Shown piece by piece: positions 1 to 7,048 of a stretch of 15,597 nt of DNA (position 1 is its first letter; every line of letters begins with the position of its first letter). This stretch comes from Chloroflexota bacterium. Its GTDB lineage: Bacteria; Chloroflexota; UBA6077. Both the position numbers and the translations under genes were made by a program. The stretch spans positions 1 to 15,597 of the forward strand of contig JAJZRD010000068.1 in the NCBI GenBank assembly GCA_021845945.1. The letters are read 5' to 3'. Below the pieces are notes generated by a model. It searched no databases. It saw only the letters and a program-made list of their open reading frames with translations, and was not told the origin of the DNA.

Positions 1-49
1 CTTCCCTGGACTGCGCAGCGAGGGAAGCAGTCCAGGTGGACCGCCCTGC
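1..49 (+). promoter_or_regulatory. Mutually exclusive hairpins upstream of the secreted-protein gene
   Basis: Bases 5-14 are the exact reverse complement of 27-36 (10 bp). Bases 1-7 are the exact reverse complement of 21-27 (7 bp). The two helices overlap and cannot form together. A third pairing, 27-30 with 46-49, would enclose AGGTGGACCGC, which resembles the T-box antiterminator core but lacks one base of it. The following gene is not an aminoacyl-tRNA synthetase or amino-acid gene, and the upstream part is outside the window, so a T-box is not claimed. It may be an attenuator-like leader or the terminator of an upstream gene. Confidence 0.25.
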
Positions 50-145
50 TCGCCCCGCGCCGCAGCGTTTGGAAGGTCGGAGGAAGGAGACAGCTCTCGC
101 CAACGGGCAGAGCGGAATTCATTCCCACATCGAAAGGTACTCACG

Positions 146-634
146 ATGCAATCCCGTAAGACAGGAATCTTCATGGGAGTGGTGGCAGCGGTGGTAGCGC
201 TGGCCATCACGCTGGCCGTCGGCAGCGCCATGGCCGGGGCGGCGACCTCGAACCAGACCCAGACGCCGCCGGCCACCCCCCAGGCCCGGACGGCCGCACC
301 CAAGCAGAGCCAGGCCAAGGCCAACTACCGGAACTTCTTCCTGGATAGGCTGGCGGCGGACCTGAGCACCACTCGGGACAAGCTGGACAGCGCCTTCACC
401 CAGGCTCGCAACGAGACCGTGGACCAGGAGGTGAAGGACGGGAAGCTCACCCAGCAGCGGGCCGACAAGATCAAGGCCAGTCCTGATTCCGGACCCGCCT
501 TCGGCTTCGGTGCCGGTCGAGGCGCCGATCGCTTCGATCGCGGCGAGAGGGGCCTCGGCTTCATGGGCCGCCACCATCCCCAGGGAAAACACGCGCCGAT
601 GAAGTCCGACAACCGGTCGAAGCCCGCGGCGTAA
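146..634 (+). CDS. Small secreted protein with one 'GKLTQxxADKIK' helical repeat unit
   Basis: This 162-residue protein has a hydrophobic N-terminal segment at about residues 8-30, ending in AMA-GAA, which looks like a cleavable signal peptide or a single anchor. Residues 35-60 are a Pro/Thr/Gln/Ala linker. Residues 62-112 form a helical unit whose second half, EVKDGKLTQQRADKIK, matches the repeat common in secreted proteins of Chloroflexota and Actinobacteria, where it usually occurs in several copies. The tail is rich in Gly, Arg and His. The ATG at 146 has AAAGG 8 bases upstream. The gene is followed at about 95 bp by the carboxypeptidase on the same strand. The function is unknown; an extracytoplasmic location is inferred from the signal. 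Confidence 0.75.
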   Translation: MQSRKTGIFMGVVAAVVALAITLAVGSAMAGAATSNQTQTPPATPQARTAAPKQSQAKANYRNFFLDRLAADLSTTRDKLDSAFTQARNETVDQEVKDGKLTQQRADKIKASPDSGPAFGFGAGRGADRFDRGERGLGFMGRHHPQGKHAPMKSDNRSKPAA

Positions 635-729
635 CCACCGAGTAAGAGTTGGGACAGATCGGCTGGCATGTTTGTTGCGCCCAGCCGCGCTGCAGTTGAA
701 GGCAAGACCAACGTAGGATCTGACACGGA

Positions 730-1818
730 GTGCAAGGCAGCCCAGCGCCGCGTCCACCCCTCCCCGACCGGGAGCCACCACCGCCCAAGAAGGGCAGACT
801 GCTCCGACCCTTCGGGCGCTGGCCGGCGCTGCTGGCCGCCATCCTGGGGTTGCTGGCCACCGTCGCGGCGCTGGATCTCTGGCTGGAGAGCCAGCCGCTG
901 CCGGCAACACGACCGGTCCCTACCGGCGCAGCACTGCCGACGGCGTTGCCCCTGCCGACGATCGCTCCCGGCGTCCTCAATCCCCCGCGAAGCCCCATCG
1001 TTCCGCCCGTGATAAACCGGGTGACTCCCCCCAACCGGAAGCCTCGCACGACGGACCCGGATCCCTCCACCGAGCACTTCGTCGTGGTGGACGGGGATTC
1101 CGGGGCCATTCTGTTCCAGCAGAACGCCTTCCAGCCGATAGCGCCGGCCAGCCTCACCAAGATCATGACGGCGGTCCTCGCCATCGAGCACGGGGGGCTG
1201 TCGGATCAGGTGAAGGTGCACGTGGACGCGGCGGCCTTCGAGGGTAGCTCGGTGATGGGGCTGAGGGTGAACAGCGAAGTGAGCTTCAGGGACCTGCTGT
1301 ACGGCATGATGCTGCTATCGGGGAACGACGCTGCGATGGCCATCGCCAGCCACGTCGCCGGCAGCGAACGGGCCTTCGTGAAGATGATGAACGACAAGGC
1401 CGCCTGGCTGAAGCTGGGGGGCACCCACTTCGCCAACCCCGACGGCTTCGACGCCGACGACCAGTACTCCTGCCCTGCGGACATGGTGGCCCTGGCCCGC
1501 TACGCCATGCAGTACCCTCTCTTCCGGGCGATAGTGTCCTCCGCGACCTACCAGCTGCGCGACCCGAACGGCCTTCGCACCATCCGCAACGTGAACGACC
1601 TCCTGACGGCCTACCCCGGCGCCGACGGCGTGAAGACGGGCGACACCCCCAGGGCGGGAAGGGCGTCGGTGGCCACGGCCGTGAGAGACGGCCACAGGGT
1701 CTACGCGGCCTTCATGAGGTCGACCGACGGGGCGGTAGCGGACGGCGTCCTGCTGCTGGACTGGGCCTTCAACTCCCACAGCTGGGCCCCTCGCGCCGCG
1801 ATGCCCGACCGCCAGTAG
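730..1818 (+). CDS. D-alanyl-D-alanine carboxypeptidase, peptidase S11 (DacF-like)
   Basis: This is a penicillin-binding-protein-type DD-carboxypeptidase that trims the terminal D-Ala of peptidoglycan stem peptides outside the membrane. All three active-site motifs are present: SxxK as S141-L-T-K144, SxN as S197-G-N199, and KTG at 302-304 (KTGDT). A transmembrane helix lies at about 32-49, after a Pro- and Arg-rich cytoplasmic N-terminus, followed by a Pro-rich linker to about residue 110; this suggests a membrane anchor rather than a cleaved signal. The 362-residue length covers the catalytic domain only, with no room for the C-terminal beta domain of DacA. The start is GTG at 730 with AGGA 11 bases upstream. 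The 3' end faces the dehydrogenase gene across a strong hairpin. Confidence 0.93.
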   Translation: MQGSPAPRPPLPDREPPPPKKGRLLRPFGRWPALLAAILGLLATVAALDLWLESQPLPATRPVPTGAALPTALPLPTIAPGVLNPPRSPIVPPVINRVTPPNRKPRTTDPDPSTEHFVVVDGDSGAILFQQNAFQPIAPASLTKIMTAVLAIEHGGLSDQVKVHVDAAAFEGSSVMGLRVNSEVSFRDLLYGMMLLSGNDAAMAIASHVAGSERAFVKMMNDKAAWLKLGGTHFANPDGFDADDQYSCPADMVALARYAMQYPLFRAIVSSATYQLRDPNGLRTIRNVNDLLTAYPGADGVKTGDTPRAGRASVATAVRDGHRVYAAFMRSTDGAVADGVLLLDWAFNSHSWAPRAAMPDRQ

Positions 1819-1867
1819 CACCCGTAGCGGGCTGCCAGTCTGGCGGAGTGCCGCGGGCCTGGGACCG

Positions 1868-1916
1868 GCCGGGCGGAAGGGGCTCCTGCGCCTGGCAGGA
1901 GCCCCTTCCGCCCGGC
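1868..1916. terminator. Perfect 21-bp hairpin between convergent genes
   Basis: Bases 1868-1888 pair exactly with 1896-1916 around a 7-base loop. It sits 50 bp after the carboxypeptidase stop and 8 bp after the dehydrogenase stop on the other strand, so it is placed as a bidirectional terminator. There is no T-run on either side, so intrinsic termination would be atypical; it may act as an RNA 3'-end stabiliser or a pause site. Confidence 0.7.
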
Positions 1917-1923
1917 TGCGTTG

Positions 1924-2910
1924 CTACTTCCTGAGCCTCGGCAGCACCTCGGGGTTCACCGGCGTCAGGGGGGACCGGCCCTGGAGCACGGCCAGGACGT
2001 TGTTGGCCGCCAGCTCCACCATGGCCCGTCGGGTGGCGATGGTCGCGCTCCCGACGTGGGGCAGCGCCACCACGTTCTCCATCTTCAGCAGCGGGTTCTC
2101 CGGACCCGTCGGCTCCTTCTCGAAGACGTCCAGCCCGGCGCCCGCGATCTTCCCCTCCCGCAGGGCGTCGATCAGGGCCCGCTCGTCCACGATGGGCCCT
2201 CGGGCAGCGTTGATCAGGTAGGCCGTCGGCTTCATCATGGCGAACTGGGCCGCCCCGATCATCCCCCTGGTTTCCGCAAGCAGCGGCAGGTGGAGGGTGA
2301 CGAAGTCCGACTCCCGGAGCAGGGTCTCCAGGTCGACGAACTGGTAGCCGAACTTCCTCTCCAGATCCTCCCGCCGAACGAAGTCGTGGTAGAGCAGCTT
2401 CATGTGGAAACCGAGACCCCTCTCGGCTACCGCAGCCCCGATCCGGCCGAGCCCCACCACCCCCAGGGTCGCGTGGTGCACGTCTCGTCCCAGCAGGTTG
2501 CCGGAATCCACCCCCTTGCCCCACCGACCGGCCCTGGCGAGCCGCTCCGCCTCGCCGATCCGTCGGGCCACCGTCAGCATCAGGGTGAAGGCCAGGTCGG
2601 CCGTGGTGTCGGTGAGGACGTCCGGCGTGTTGGTCACCAGGATGCCCCGCTGGGTGGCGGCGGCCACGTCCACGTGGTCGAAGCCCACCGAGGAGGTGGC
2701 GACGATCCGCAGCCGAGGCGCCCTATCCATCAGCGCAGCCGAAAAGGGAGCGTAGCCCAACACCGCCTGGGCGTCGCGTACCTCCCTCTCGACCATCTCG
2801 GCCGGGCAGCGCCCCTCTCCCGTCCACCGGCTGACCTCGCACAGCTCGGCCAAGCGACCGGAGAGCTGCTCGTCCAGGGGGGCGGTAACGAAGACCTTCG
2901 GTTTCGACAT
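1924..2910 (-). CDS. D-2-hydroxyacid dehydrogenase, glyoxylate/hydroxypyruvate reductase type
   Basis: This NAD(P)-dependent enzyme reduces 2-oxoacids such as glyoxylate to D-2-hydroxyacids in the cytoplasm. The 328 residues match the family length. The catalytic domain flanks a Rossmann domain with GLGRIG at 153-158. The catalytic trio is Arg237 (NAARG), Glu266 (EKEP) and His285 (LPHVGSAT). NTP-x-VLTDTTADLAF at 96-108 is a hallmark of the GyaR glyoxylate reductase branch. The ATG at 2910 follows AAAGGAG at good spacing. The exact substrate cannot be read from sequence; glyoxylate or hydroxypyruvate is the best guess from the motif set. It is transcribed leftward and ends 8 bp from the shared hairpin. 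Confidence 0.93.
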   Translation of the reverse strand: MSKPKVFVTAPLDEQLSGRLAELCEVSRWTGEGRCPAEMVEREVRDAQAVLGYAPFSAALMDRAPRLRIVATSSVGFDHVDVAAATQRGILVTNTPDVLTDTTADLAFTLMLTVARRIGEAERLARAGRWGKGVDSGNLLGRDVHHATLGVVGLGRIGAAVAERGLGFHMKLLYHDFVRREDLERKFGYQFVDLETLLRESDFVTLHLPLLAETRGMIGAAQFAMMKPTAYLINAARGPIVDERALIDALREGKIAGAGLDVFEKEPTGPENPLLKMENVVALPHVGSATIATRRAMVELAANNVLAVLQGRSPLTPVNPEVLPRLRK

Positions 2911-3125
2911 GGAGTACTCCTTTCTGATGTGAGCGATGGGCGAAAAGGCGGAAGGACGGGGCGTGCTGCCCCGCGCCCTGCTGGCCGTCGCTGGACAGCA
3001 GAAGGATACGACATCCGGCGAAACATGGCGAGGGGCTGCCCCCTATCGGGGTAGCATCACGTTTCCGGGTCGGGGTGACCAGGCGTGTAGGGCACGTCCG
3101 CGTGCGGGATGGCTGCGGGAAACGT

Positions 3126-3152
3126 GTAGGGGCGACTGGCAGTCGCCCCTGC
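3126..3152. repeat. GTAGGGGCGAC-type palindromic hairpin
   Basis: Bases 3128-3137 pair exactly with 3141-3150 around a GGC loop, with an outer G-C pair. It lies in the 280-bp gap between the 70-aa gene and the dehydrogenase, both leftward. It could end transcription of the 70-aa gene, but the GTAGGGGCG form and lack of a T-run look like a dispersed palindromic element. The rest of the gap (2911-3125) shows no gene and presumably holds the dehydrogenase promoter. Confidence 0.6.
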
Positions 3153-3190
3153 AACAGTCTCCCATACTGGCTTTGCGGTTCGCGGAGGGA

Positions 3191-3403
3191 CTAGGCGGCG
3201 GGCTCGACGGCCACCACCGCCATCCCCAGCTTCTGCTCCAGCCCCTGGAGACACTCCAACTGGCTCTCGTTGAGTCGAGCAGCCGCCACCTGGTCCGGCT
3301 CGTAGGCCAGCAGCACCTTCCCTCCCAGGGTCGCCTCGGCTTCCTTCAGCAACCGCTCATCCTCGTCCGACAGGCGGCTCAGCGTCCAGATCTTCGCGGG
3401 CAT
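3191..3403 (-). CDS. Small protein of unknown function (70 aa)
   Basis: The ATG at 3403 has a strong Shine-Dalgarno site, AAAGGAGG, about 7 bases upstream, the clearest in this part of the window, which supports a real gene. The protein is soluble and has no Cys. It reads as a short beta/helix N-terminus, a charged helix (DEDERLLKEAEATLGG), a strand (KVLLAYEP), a second helix (ESQLECLQGLEQKLGM contains its single exception, one Cys at residue 51) and a final strand ending VVAVEPAA. I do not recognise the family. It lies 70 bp beyond the stop of the saccharopine-dehydrogenase-like gene on the same strand and may be co-transcribed with it. Confidence 0.7.
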   Translation of the reverse strand: MPAKIWTLSRLSDEDERLLKEAEATLGGKVLLAYEPDQVAAARLNESQLECLQGLEQKLGMAVVAVEPAA

Positions 3404-3473
3404 CTCCTACCTCCTTTGCACCGACGACCGGTGAAACCAAACCGGGCGCAAGTTCTGTACCGAGAGGGAAGGG

Positions 3474-4529
3474 TTATGTCACGTCCTCGCGGGCAACGCC
3501 GGGGATACCCAGGACGAAGTCCGCCCCGTAGGCCAGGGAGGGGGTCTGGAAGCCGGGCGGAGCCTCACCCCCCAGCACCCGCTCCATGGCGGACACCGCG
3601 GCCAGGGCGGTAAAGTCGTAGCTCTCCGGGCCTCGCAGCCGCGACACCGCCCGCCGCCCGGCCTCATCCTCCACCTCCCCCCACAGCCGGCTCTCGCCCC
3701 GTGCCCGCTCCTCCTCCGATGGGCCGGGGGCCATGGCGTCTATCCACGACCTGAGGAGGCCCTGCACCACCGAGGAGCCCAACAGCCATCCCAGGCGGCG
3801 GGACATCTCCATGGCCCAACGCATCGAGGCGGGGAAGGCGGCGCACACCTCCACGTTAGGGACGCCGGTGCTGTAGTAGGCGGTCGCCACGTCCCCCCAG
3901 GGGAGGGTGACCGCCTCGACGGGGCCGCGACCGAGATCGACGGTGCGGCTCTTCCAAGCCGCGGGAACCGGCGTCAGCACCCCCTCCCGCCGGATCAGCC
4001 CACCTCGAAGGAGGCTCTCCACCGCCGTCGCCGCGGTCCCCCGAGAGGGGCGGCCGGCCACCTGAAAGGCCAGGATCAGGCGGGTCGCCGAGGGAAGCCG
4101 TCGCTTCAGGTGGGCGGCCAGGCAGTCGGAGGGGACCACGTCGAACCCCACGCCAGGGAGCAGCATCACCCCGGACGACCGGGCCTCGGCGTCCAGGGCG
4201 TGGAGGCCCTCGAAGACGGCCACCTCGCCGGTGATGTCCAGGTAGTGGGTCCCCGTCCGCAGACAGCTCTCGGCCACGGTCCGATAGCTGTGGGAGAAGG
4301 GCCCGGCACAATTGAGAACGGCCACCACGTCCATCAGGGCGGCATCCACCACGGCCGAATCCACCAGGGCGAAGGCCCGGTAGGGCAGGCCGAGCCTCTC
4401 CCCCTGGGAGTACAGGCTGAAGCGGTCGCGACCCGCCAGGACCGGCCTGAGGCCACGCCGCAGCGCCTCCCGGGCGATCAGCTCGCCGGAATAGCCGTAG
4501 GAACCATATATCAGGAAGCCCGATGCCAT
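3474..4529 (-). CDS. Saccharopine dehydrogenase-like NAD(P)-binding protein
   Basis: This 351-residue protein belongs to the saccharopine dehydrogenase / trans-acting enoyl reductase superfamily. It has an N-terminal Rossmann fold with YGSYGYSG at 8-15 (GxxGxxG), LAGRD at 31-35, NCAGPF at 73-78 and HYLDITGE at 95-102, all typical of the family. The C-terminal half is the catalytic/dimer region. Members range from lysine-pathway enzymes to enoyl reductases in lipid synthesis; no neighbour indicates a substrate, so the reaction is left open. The ATG at 4529 places the nucleotide-binding strand at residue 5, as expected, and AGGAAGG lies about 7 bases upstream. Its start codon lies inside the start of the opposite-strand gene at 4523. 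Confidence 0.9.
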   Translation of the reverse strand: MASGFLIYGSYGYSGELIAREALRRGLRPVLAGRDRFSLYSQGERLGLPYRAFALVDSAVVDAALMDVVAVLNCAGPFSHSYRTVAESCLRTGTHYLDITGEVAVFEGLHALDAEARSSGVMLLPGVGFDVVPSDCLAAHLKRRLPSATRLILAFQVAGRPSRGTAATAVESLLRGGLIRREGVLTPVPAAWKSRTVDLGRGPVEAVTLPWGDVATAYYSTGVPNVEVCAAFPASMRWAMEMSRRLGWLLGSSVVQGLLRSWIDAMAPGPSEEERARGESRLWGEVEDEAGRRAVSRLRGPESYDFTALAAVSAMERVLGGEAPPGFQTPSLAYGADFVLGIPGVAREDVT

Positions 4530-4948
4530 CTCGCCGCCTTCCTATCACCAACCGTACCAGCCCTCTCATAGACGTCGAGCGGCTGCCGCCGCACGTCCTG
4601 GGGGCGTTCCTTTCCGAGGAGAACCTGGTGATCCTCTCGTCACAGTTGGAGTCGGCCCCGGCCAAGGCACCGGCCGACGTCCTGACCCACGAGCTCCAGC
4701 ACGCTTCCGATTTGGCGACTATGGGGGAGCCCCAAACGCCCGCCCAGTGCTTCAACTTCGAGGAGCGGGCCTTCTTCAAGCAGGCCGAGGTCTGGAACCA
4801 GCTCTGGGGAGGCAACCTGCCGCCCAGCGACAACCCCTTCTACACGGAGTTCAACGACATCGCCACCACCGTGGACACCAACCCCAACGCCTTCGTGGCG
4901 CAGCTGGTGCAGCGCTACCGCTCGGAGTGCGGGCCGCTGCCGCAGTAG
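4523..4948 (+). CDS. HExxH-motif putative metallopeptidase-like protein, possibly N-terminally shortened
   Basis: The 141-residue product has VLTHELQHASD at 53-63, a zinc-binding HExxH motif (His56, Glu57, His60), followed by an acidic stretch FNFEERAF at 78-85 that could supply the third ligand (Glu80 or Glu81). The C-terminal part has a Trp-rich helix and ends RYRSECG. No signal peptide is visible, and the HExxH domain starts only about 50 residues in, so an upstream part may have been lost. AGGAAG at 4513-4518 precedes the ATG at 4523. A GTG at 4628 with GAGGAG upstream is an alternative, giving about 107 residues and still including HExxH. It diverges from the saccharopine-dehydrogenase-like gene with overlapping start codons. 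Peptidase activity is inferred from the motif only. Confidence 0.65.
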   Translation: MPSRRLPITNRTSPLIDVERLPPHVLGAFLSEENLVILSSQLESAPAKAPADVLTHELQHASDLATMGEPQTPAQCFNFEERAFFKQAEVWNQLWGGNLPPSDNPFYTEFNDIATTVDTNPNAFVAQLVQRYRSECGPLPQ

Positions 4949-5063
4949 GGTGAGGCCTGGTCCCAGCAGCGCGGGGCCGCTCCCGAAGGCGAACCACCCC
5001 GTAGGGTCGATCGGGCAGGGGCTGCCATCCGCTCGGTGGTCCCGGCAACGCTCCGGCAGGGTG

Positions 5064-5084
5064 GGGCGATCCTCGCGATCGCCC
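5064..5084. terminator. Hairpin between convergent genes
   Basis: Bases 5064-5071 pair exactly with 5077-5084 around a CTCGC loop, followed by AAAA. It lies in the 180-bp gap between the HExxH gene (rightward) and the membrane-protein gene (leftward). There is no clear T-run. No other feature is visible in this gap. Confidence 0.4.
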
Positions 5085-5130
5085 AAAAGGCCCAGGGGCT
5101 AACGCAGGCTTCGCCAGGTTCTTTACCAGC

Positions 5131-5493
5131 CTAGCGGGGGATCAGACTGGAGAGGAAGGGGCCGTACTTCCAGAGGACGGCGAGGGCGAGCCAGACACCG
5201 GTCAGGGGGATGGGATCCAGGGCCAGCAGCCAGACGGGGAGACCGACGGCCACCGTCGCCAGCAGCCAGACGGCGACGACCCGGGAGAGGAAGGATTGCG
5301 GTCCGAGGGGGCAGCTCTGGAGGTCGATGCCCGCCGAGGCCAGCAGCGGAAGGGCAGCCAGCACCACGATCGCCCCCAGAGCAAAGCCCAGCAGCGTCCG
5401 CACGGTCACCCGCGGCCGCCGCAGCATCACCAGGAGTCCCCCGGCCAGCCCTCGAAGACCCGCCACCGAGCCCACAGCCACCCCCAAGACCAC
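5131..5493 (-). CDS. Small predicted membrane protein, unknown function
   Basis: The 120-residue product has three likely membrane helices at about 34-54, 70-88 and 93-110, separated by a short Cys-containing loop (DLQSCPLGP). The N-terminus is Gly/Leu/Val rich with an RRPR cluster before the first helix. The start is GTG at 5493 with no evident ribosome binding site; a leftward open frame ends 4 bases before it, so translation may be coupled. I do not recognise the family. It could be the surviving part of a larger membrane protein. Confidence 0.5.
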   Translation of the reverse strand: MVLGVAVGSVAGLRGLAGGLLVMLRRPRVTVRTLLGFALGAIVVLAALPLLASAGIDLQSCPLGPQSFLSRVVAVWLLATVAVGLPVWLLALDPIPLTGVWLALAVLWKYGPFLSSLIPR

Positions 5494-5497
5494 GACG

Positions 5498-5680
5498 TCA
5501 ATCGTGCATATACCCCACCCCAGTATACATCAGCTGCGGCTCAAGATGTGGAGCCAACCCCCGCTGCAGCGCGAATCCGAAGGCAGCCGCGGCGATCCGC
5601 GGGTGGGGATCCTCGGGCAGCGCAAGCTCGGGGGCCAGACGGCCCCGCAGGATTCTCAGCTGCTCGCCAGCACGAGAGGC
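5498..5680 (-). pseudogene. Possible gene remnant without a start codon
   Basis: This leftward frame of 60 codons has protein-like composition, including EDPHPRIAAAAFGFALQRGL, and ends MYTGVGYMHD-stop. It has no plausible start, begins after a stop at 5683-5681, and overlaps the last 25 bp of the FAH-family gene. The Ala/Phe/Leu helix faintly recalls the ligand-domain end of a TetR-type regulator, but this is weak. It may be the tail of a lost gene. A TATACT box at 5523-5528 on this strand could be a promoter for the membrane-protein gene instead. Confidence 0.22.
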
Positions 5681-6561
5681 TCACCCTCTCCGCCCCGAAC
5701 CCCATCTGGCTCCGTCCTGCGGACGGGGTTCCTCAGCGTCCCGAGACCGTCGATCCGGCATTCCGCGACGTCGCCCTCGTGAATGGGCACTGCCCCCGGG
5801 GTACCCGTGCTGATGATGTCGCCGGGGAAGAGCGTGGCAACGTGAGAATGGAAGGAGACCAGATAGTCGGGCGGGAACGCCATGTTGGACACCACATTCT
5901 CGCGGAAGAGGGATCCGTTGCTGTAGGTTCCCACCTTGAGCCCCAGCAGATCGGGGACCTCGTCCAGGGTGATCAGCTCCGGACCAAAGGAGAAGAAGGT
6001 GTCGAAGTTCTTGGCCCTGGTCAGGTAGCGCGGATTCTTGATCACCATATCCTCAGCCGTCATGTCGAGGATCAGGCAGACCCCAGCGACGTAGGACAGG
6101 GCTTCCTCCGTGGAGACGTTTCGACAGGTCCGGCCGATGATGACTCCCAGTTCCGCTTCTGCAGTGACCCGCTCGGACTGGTGGGGCAGCTCGATGTGGT
6201 CGCCGGGCCCGATGATGGTGTGGTCGGCCTTCAGGAAGCTGGCAGGCTCGGTGGGGAAAGGTGCGCCCAGGTCCCGCGCGTGCTCCCGGTAGTTCAGGCC
6301 GATTCCCCAGATCTTCCTGGGATGGCGATAGAGAGGACCGATGCGGACGTTGTCCAGGTCCAGGACCTCGGGCGTGCGCTCCGCATCGCGCTGAAGGAAT
6401 GGGTTTACACCATGTCTAATCAGCTGAAACAGGTCCGTAGGCCACGATTTCCCCCAGTAGGCATTTATCGCCCTGATCGGCACGGCGCCGGCACCGGCGA
6501 TGACCGCGGCTTCCTCAGCTCCCCAAGGTTGATCCAATCTCCGCAACGTTACTAAACGCAC
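5656..6561 (-). CDS. Fumarylacetoacetate hydrolase family protein
   Basis: Members of this metal-dependent family hydrolyse or decarboxylate acylpyruvates and aromatic-ring-cleavage products. The 301 residues have an N-terminal cap to about 80 followed by the FAH fold: KIWGIGLNYREHA at 83-95, AEAELG with metal ligands Glu135 and Glu137, LDMTAED with Asp166 as third ligand, RAKNFDTF at 182-189 with Lys184, and LFPGDIISTGTPG at 244-256. The fold ends at GLGTLRNPV (about 280); the last 21 residues are an unconserved tail. The start is GTG at 6561 with AAGGAGG about 12 bases upstream. Possible activities include acylpyruvase or 2-hydroxyhepta-2,4-diene-1,7-dioate isomerase; context does not decide. 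The nearest same-strand gene is the LUD protein, about 490 bp upstream. Confidence 0.93.
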   Translation of the reverse strand: MRLVTLRRLDQPWGAEEAAVIAGAGAVPIRAINAYWGKSWPTDLFQLIRHGVNPFLQRDAERTPEVLDLDNVRIGPLYRHPRKIWGIGLNYREHARDLGAPFPTEPASFLKADHTIIGPGDHIELPHQSERVTAEAELGVIIGRTCRNVSTEEALSYVAGVCLILDMTAEDMVIKNPRYLTRAKNFDTFFSFGPELITLDEVPDLLGLKVGTYSNGSLFRENVVSNMAFPPDYLVSFHSHVATLFPGDIISTGTPGAVPIHEGDVAECRIDGLGTLRNPVRRTEPDGVRGGEGEPLVLASS

Positions 6562-7048
6562 AGCCCTGATTTCCTCCTTCTACTCATGCTGCAAAACTAT
6601 CCCACAGGCTATCGCGCCCATGAGCCGGATTGGCCATGGGATCGACGGCTGGCATCACTCAGCACCCGTTTCTGCCTGTCGATTCCGCAGAAACGAAGTG
6701 CTGAACCTCTGCCCAATAGCTGCAGCACATCCCCGCAGTCCCATCACTGGAAGTGCAGGAATCCCTCAATCGTGCCGTGCCATAGAGGGCTGAGCGGTAT
6801 ACGGATGGAAGACGTGGCGGCCGAAGCTTACGGTTGCACTGCCGGTACCCGAGAAGCTCTCATCTCGCAACCAAACGCCATCGGTCGGACGGAGGAGAGG
6901 CGGCGGAACACCAGGGCCCTGGAGTCAACATGGGAAGTCCATGCGGGCTTCCGCCGTCGAAAAAGGGGACCCGATAGGTAGCAGTGTCGGGAATCAGCCT
7001 TCCTGCGCGTAGGATACATGATCCAGGTTGTTGGATCAAGTGGTGGTA
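6562..7048. other. Gap of about 490 bp with no supported gene
   Basis: The stretch lies between the leftward LUD and FAH-family genes. A rightward frame of 131 codons (6586-6981) has an unusual composition (many Ser, Arg, Cys, His), no ribosome binding site and no recognisable motif, so it is not called. Bases 7019-7025 and 7032-7038 form a 7-bp hairpin just after the LUD stop, which might mark its transcript end. The part next to 6561 presumably holds the FAH-gene promoter. Confidence 0.6.

Noticed and set aside
1921..3054. 377-codon rightward frame antisense to the 2-hydroxyacid dehydrogenase
   Set aside because: The opposite strand encodes an intact enzyme with all catalytic residues; this frame is Gln/His/Arg/Pro rich and motif-free.
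5296..6555. 419-codon rightward frame across the membrane and FAH-family genes
   Set aside because: It is antisense to well-supported genes, and its sequence has no recognisable motif.
6586..6981. 131-codon rightward frame in the gap between FAH and LUD genes
   Set aside because: No ribosome site, odd Ser/Arg/Cys-rich composition and no recognisable motif.
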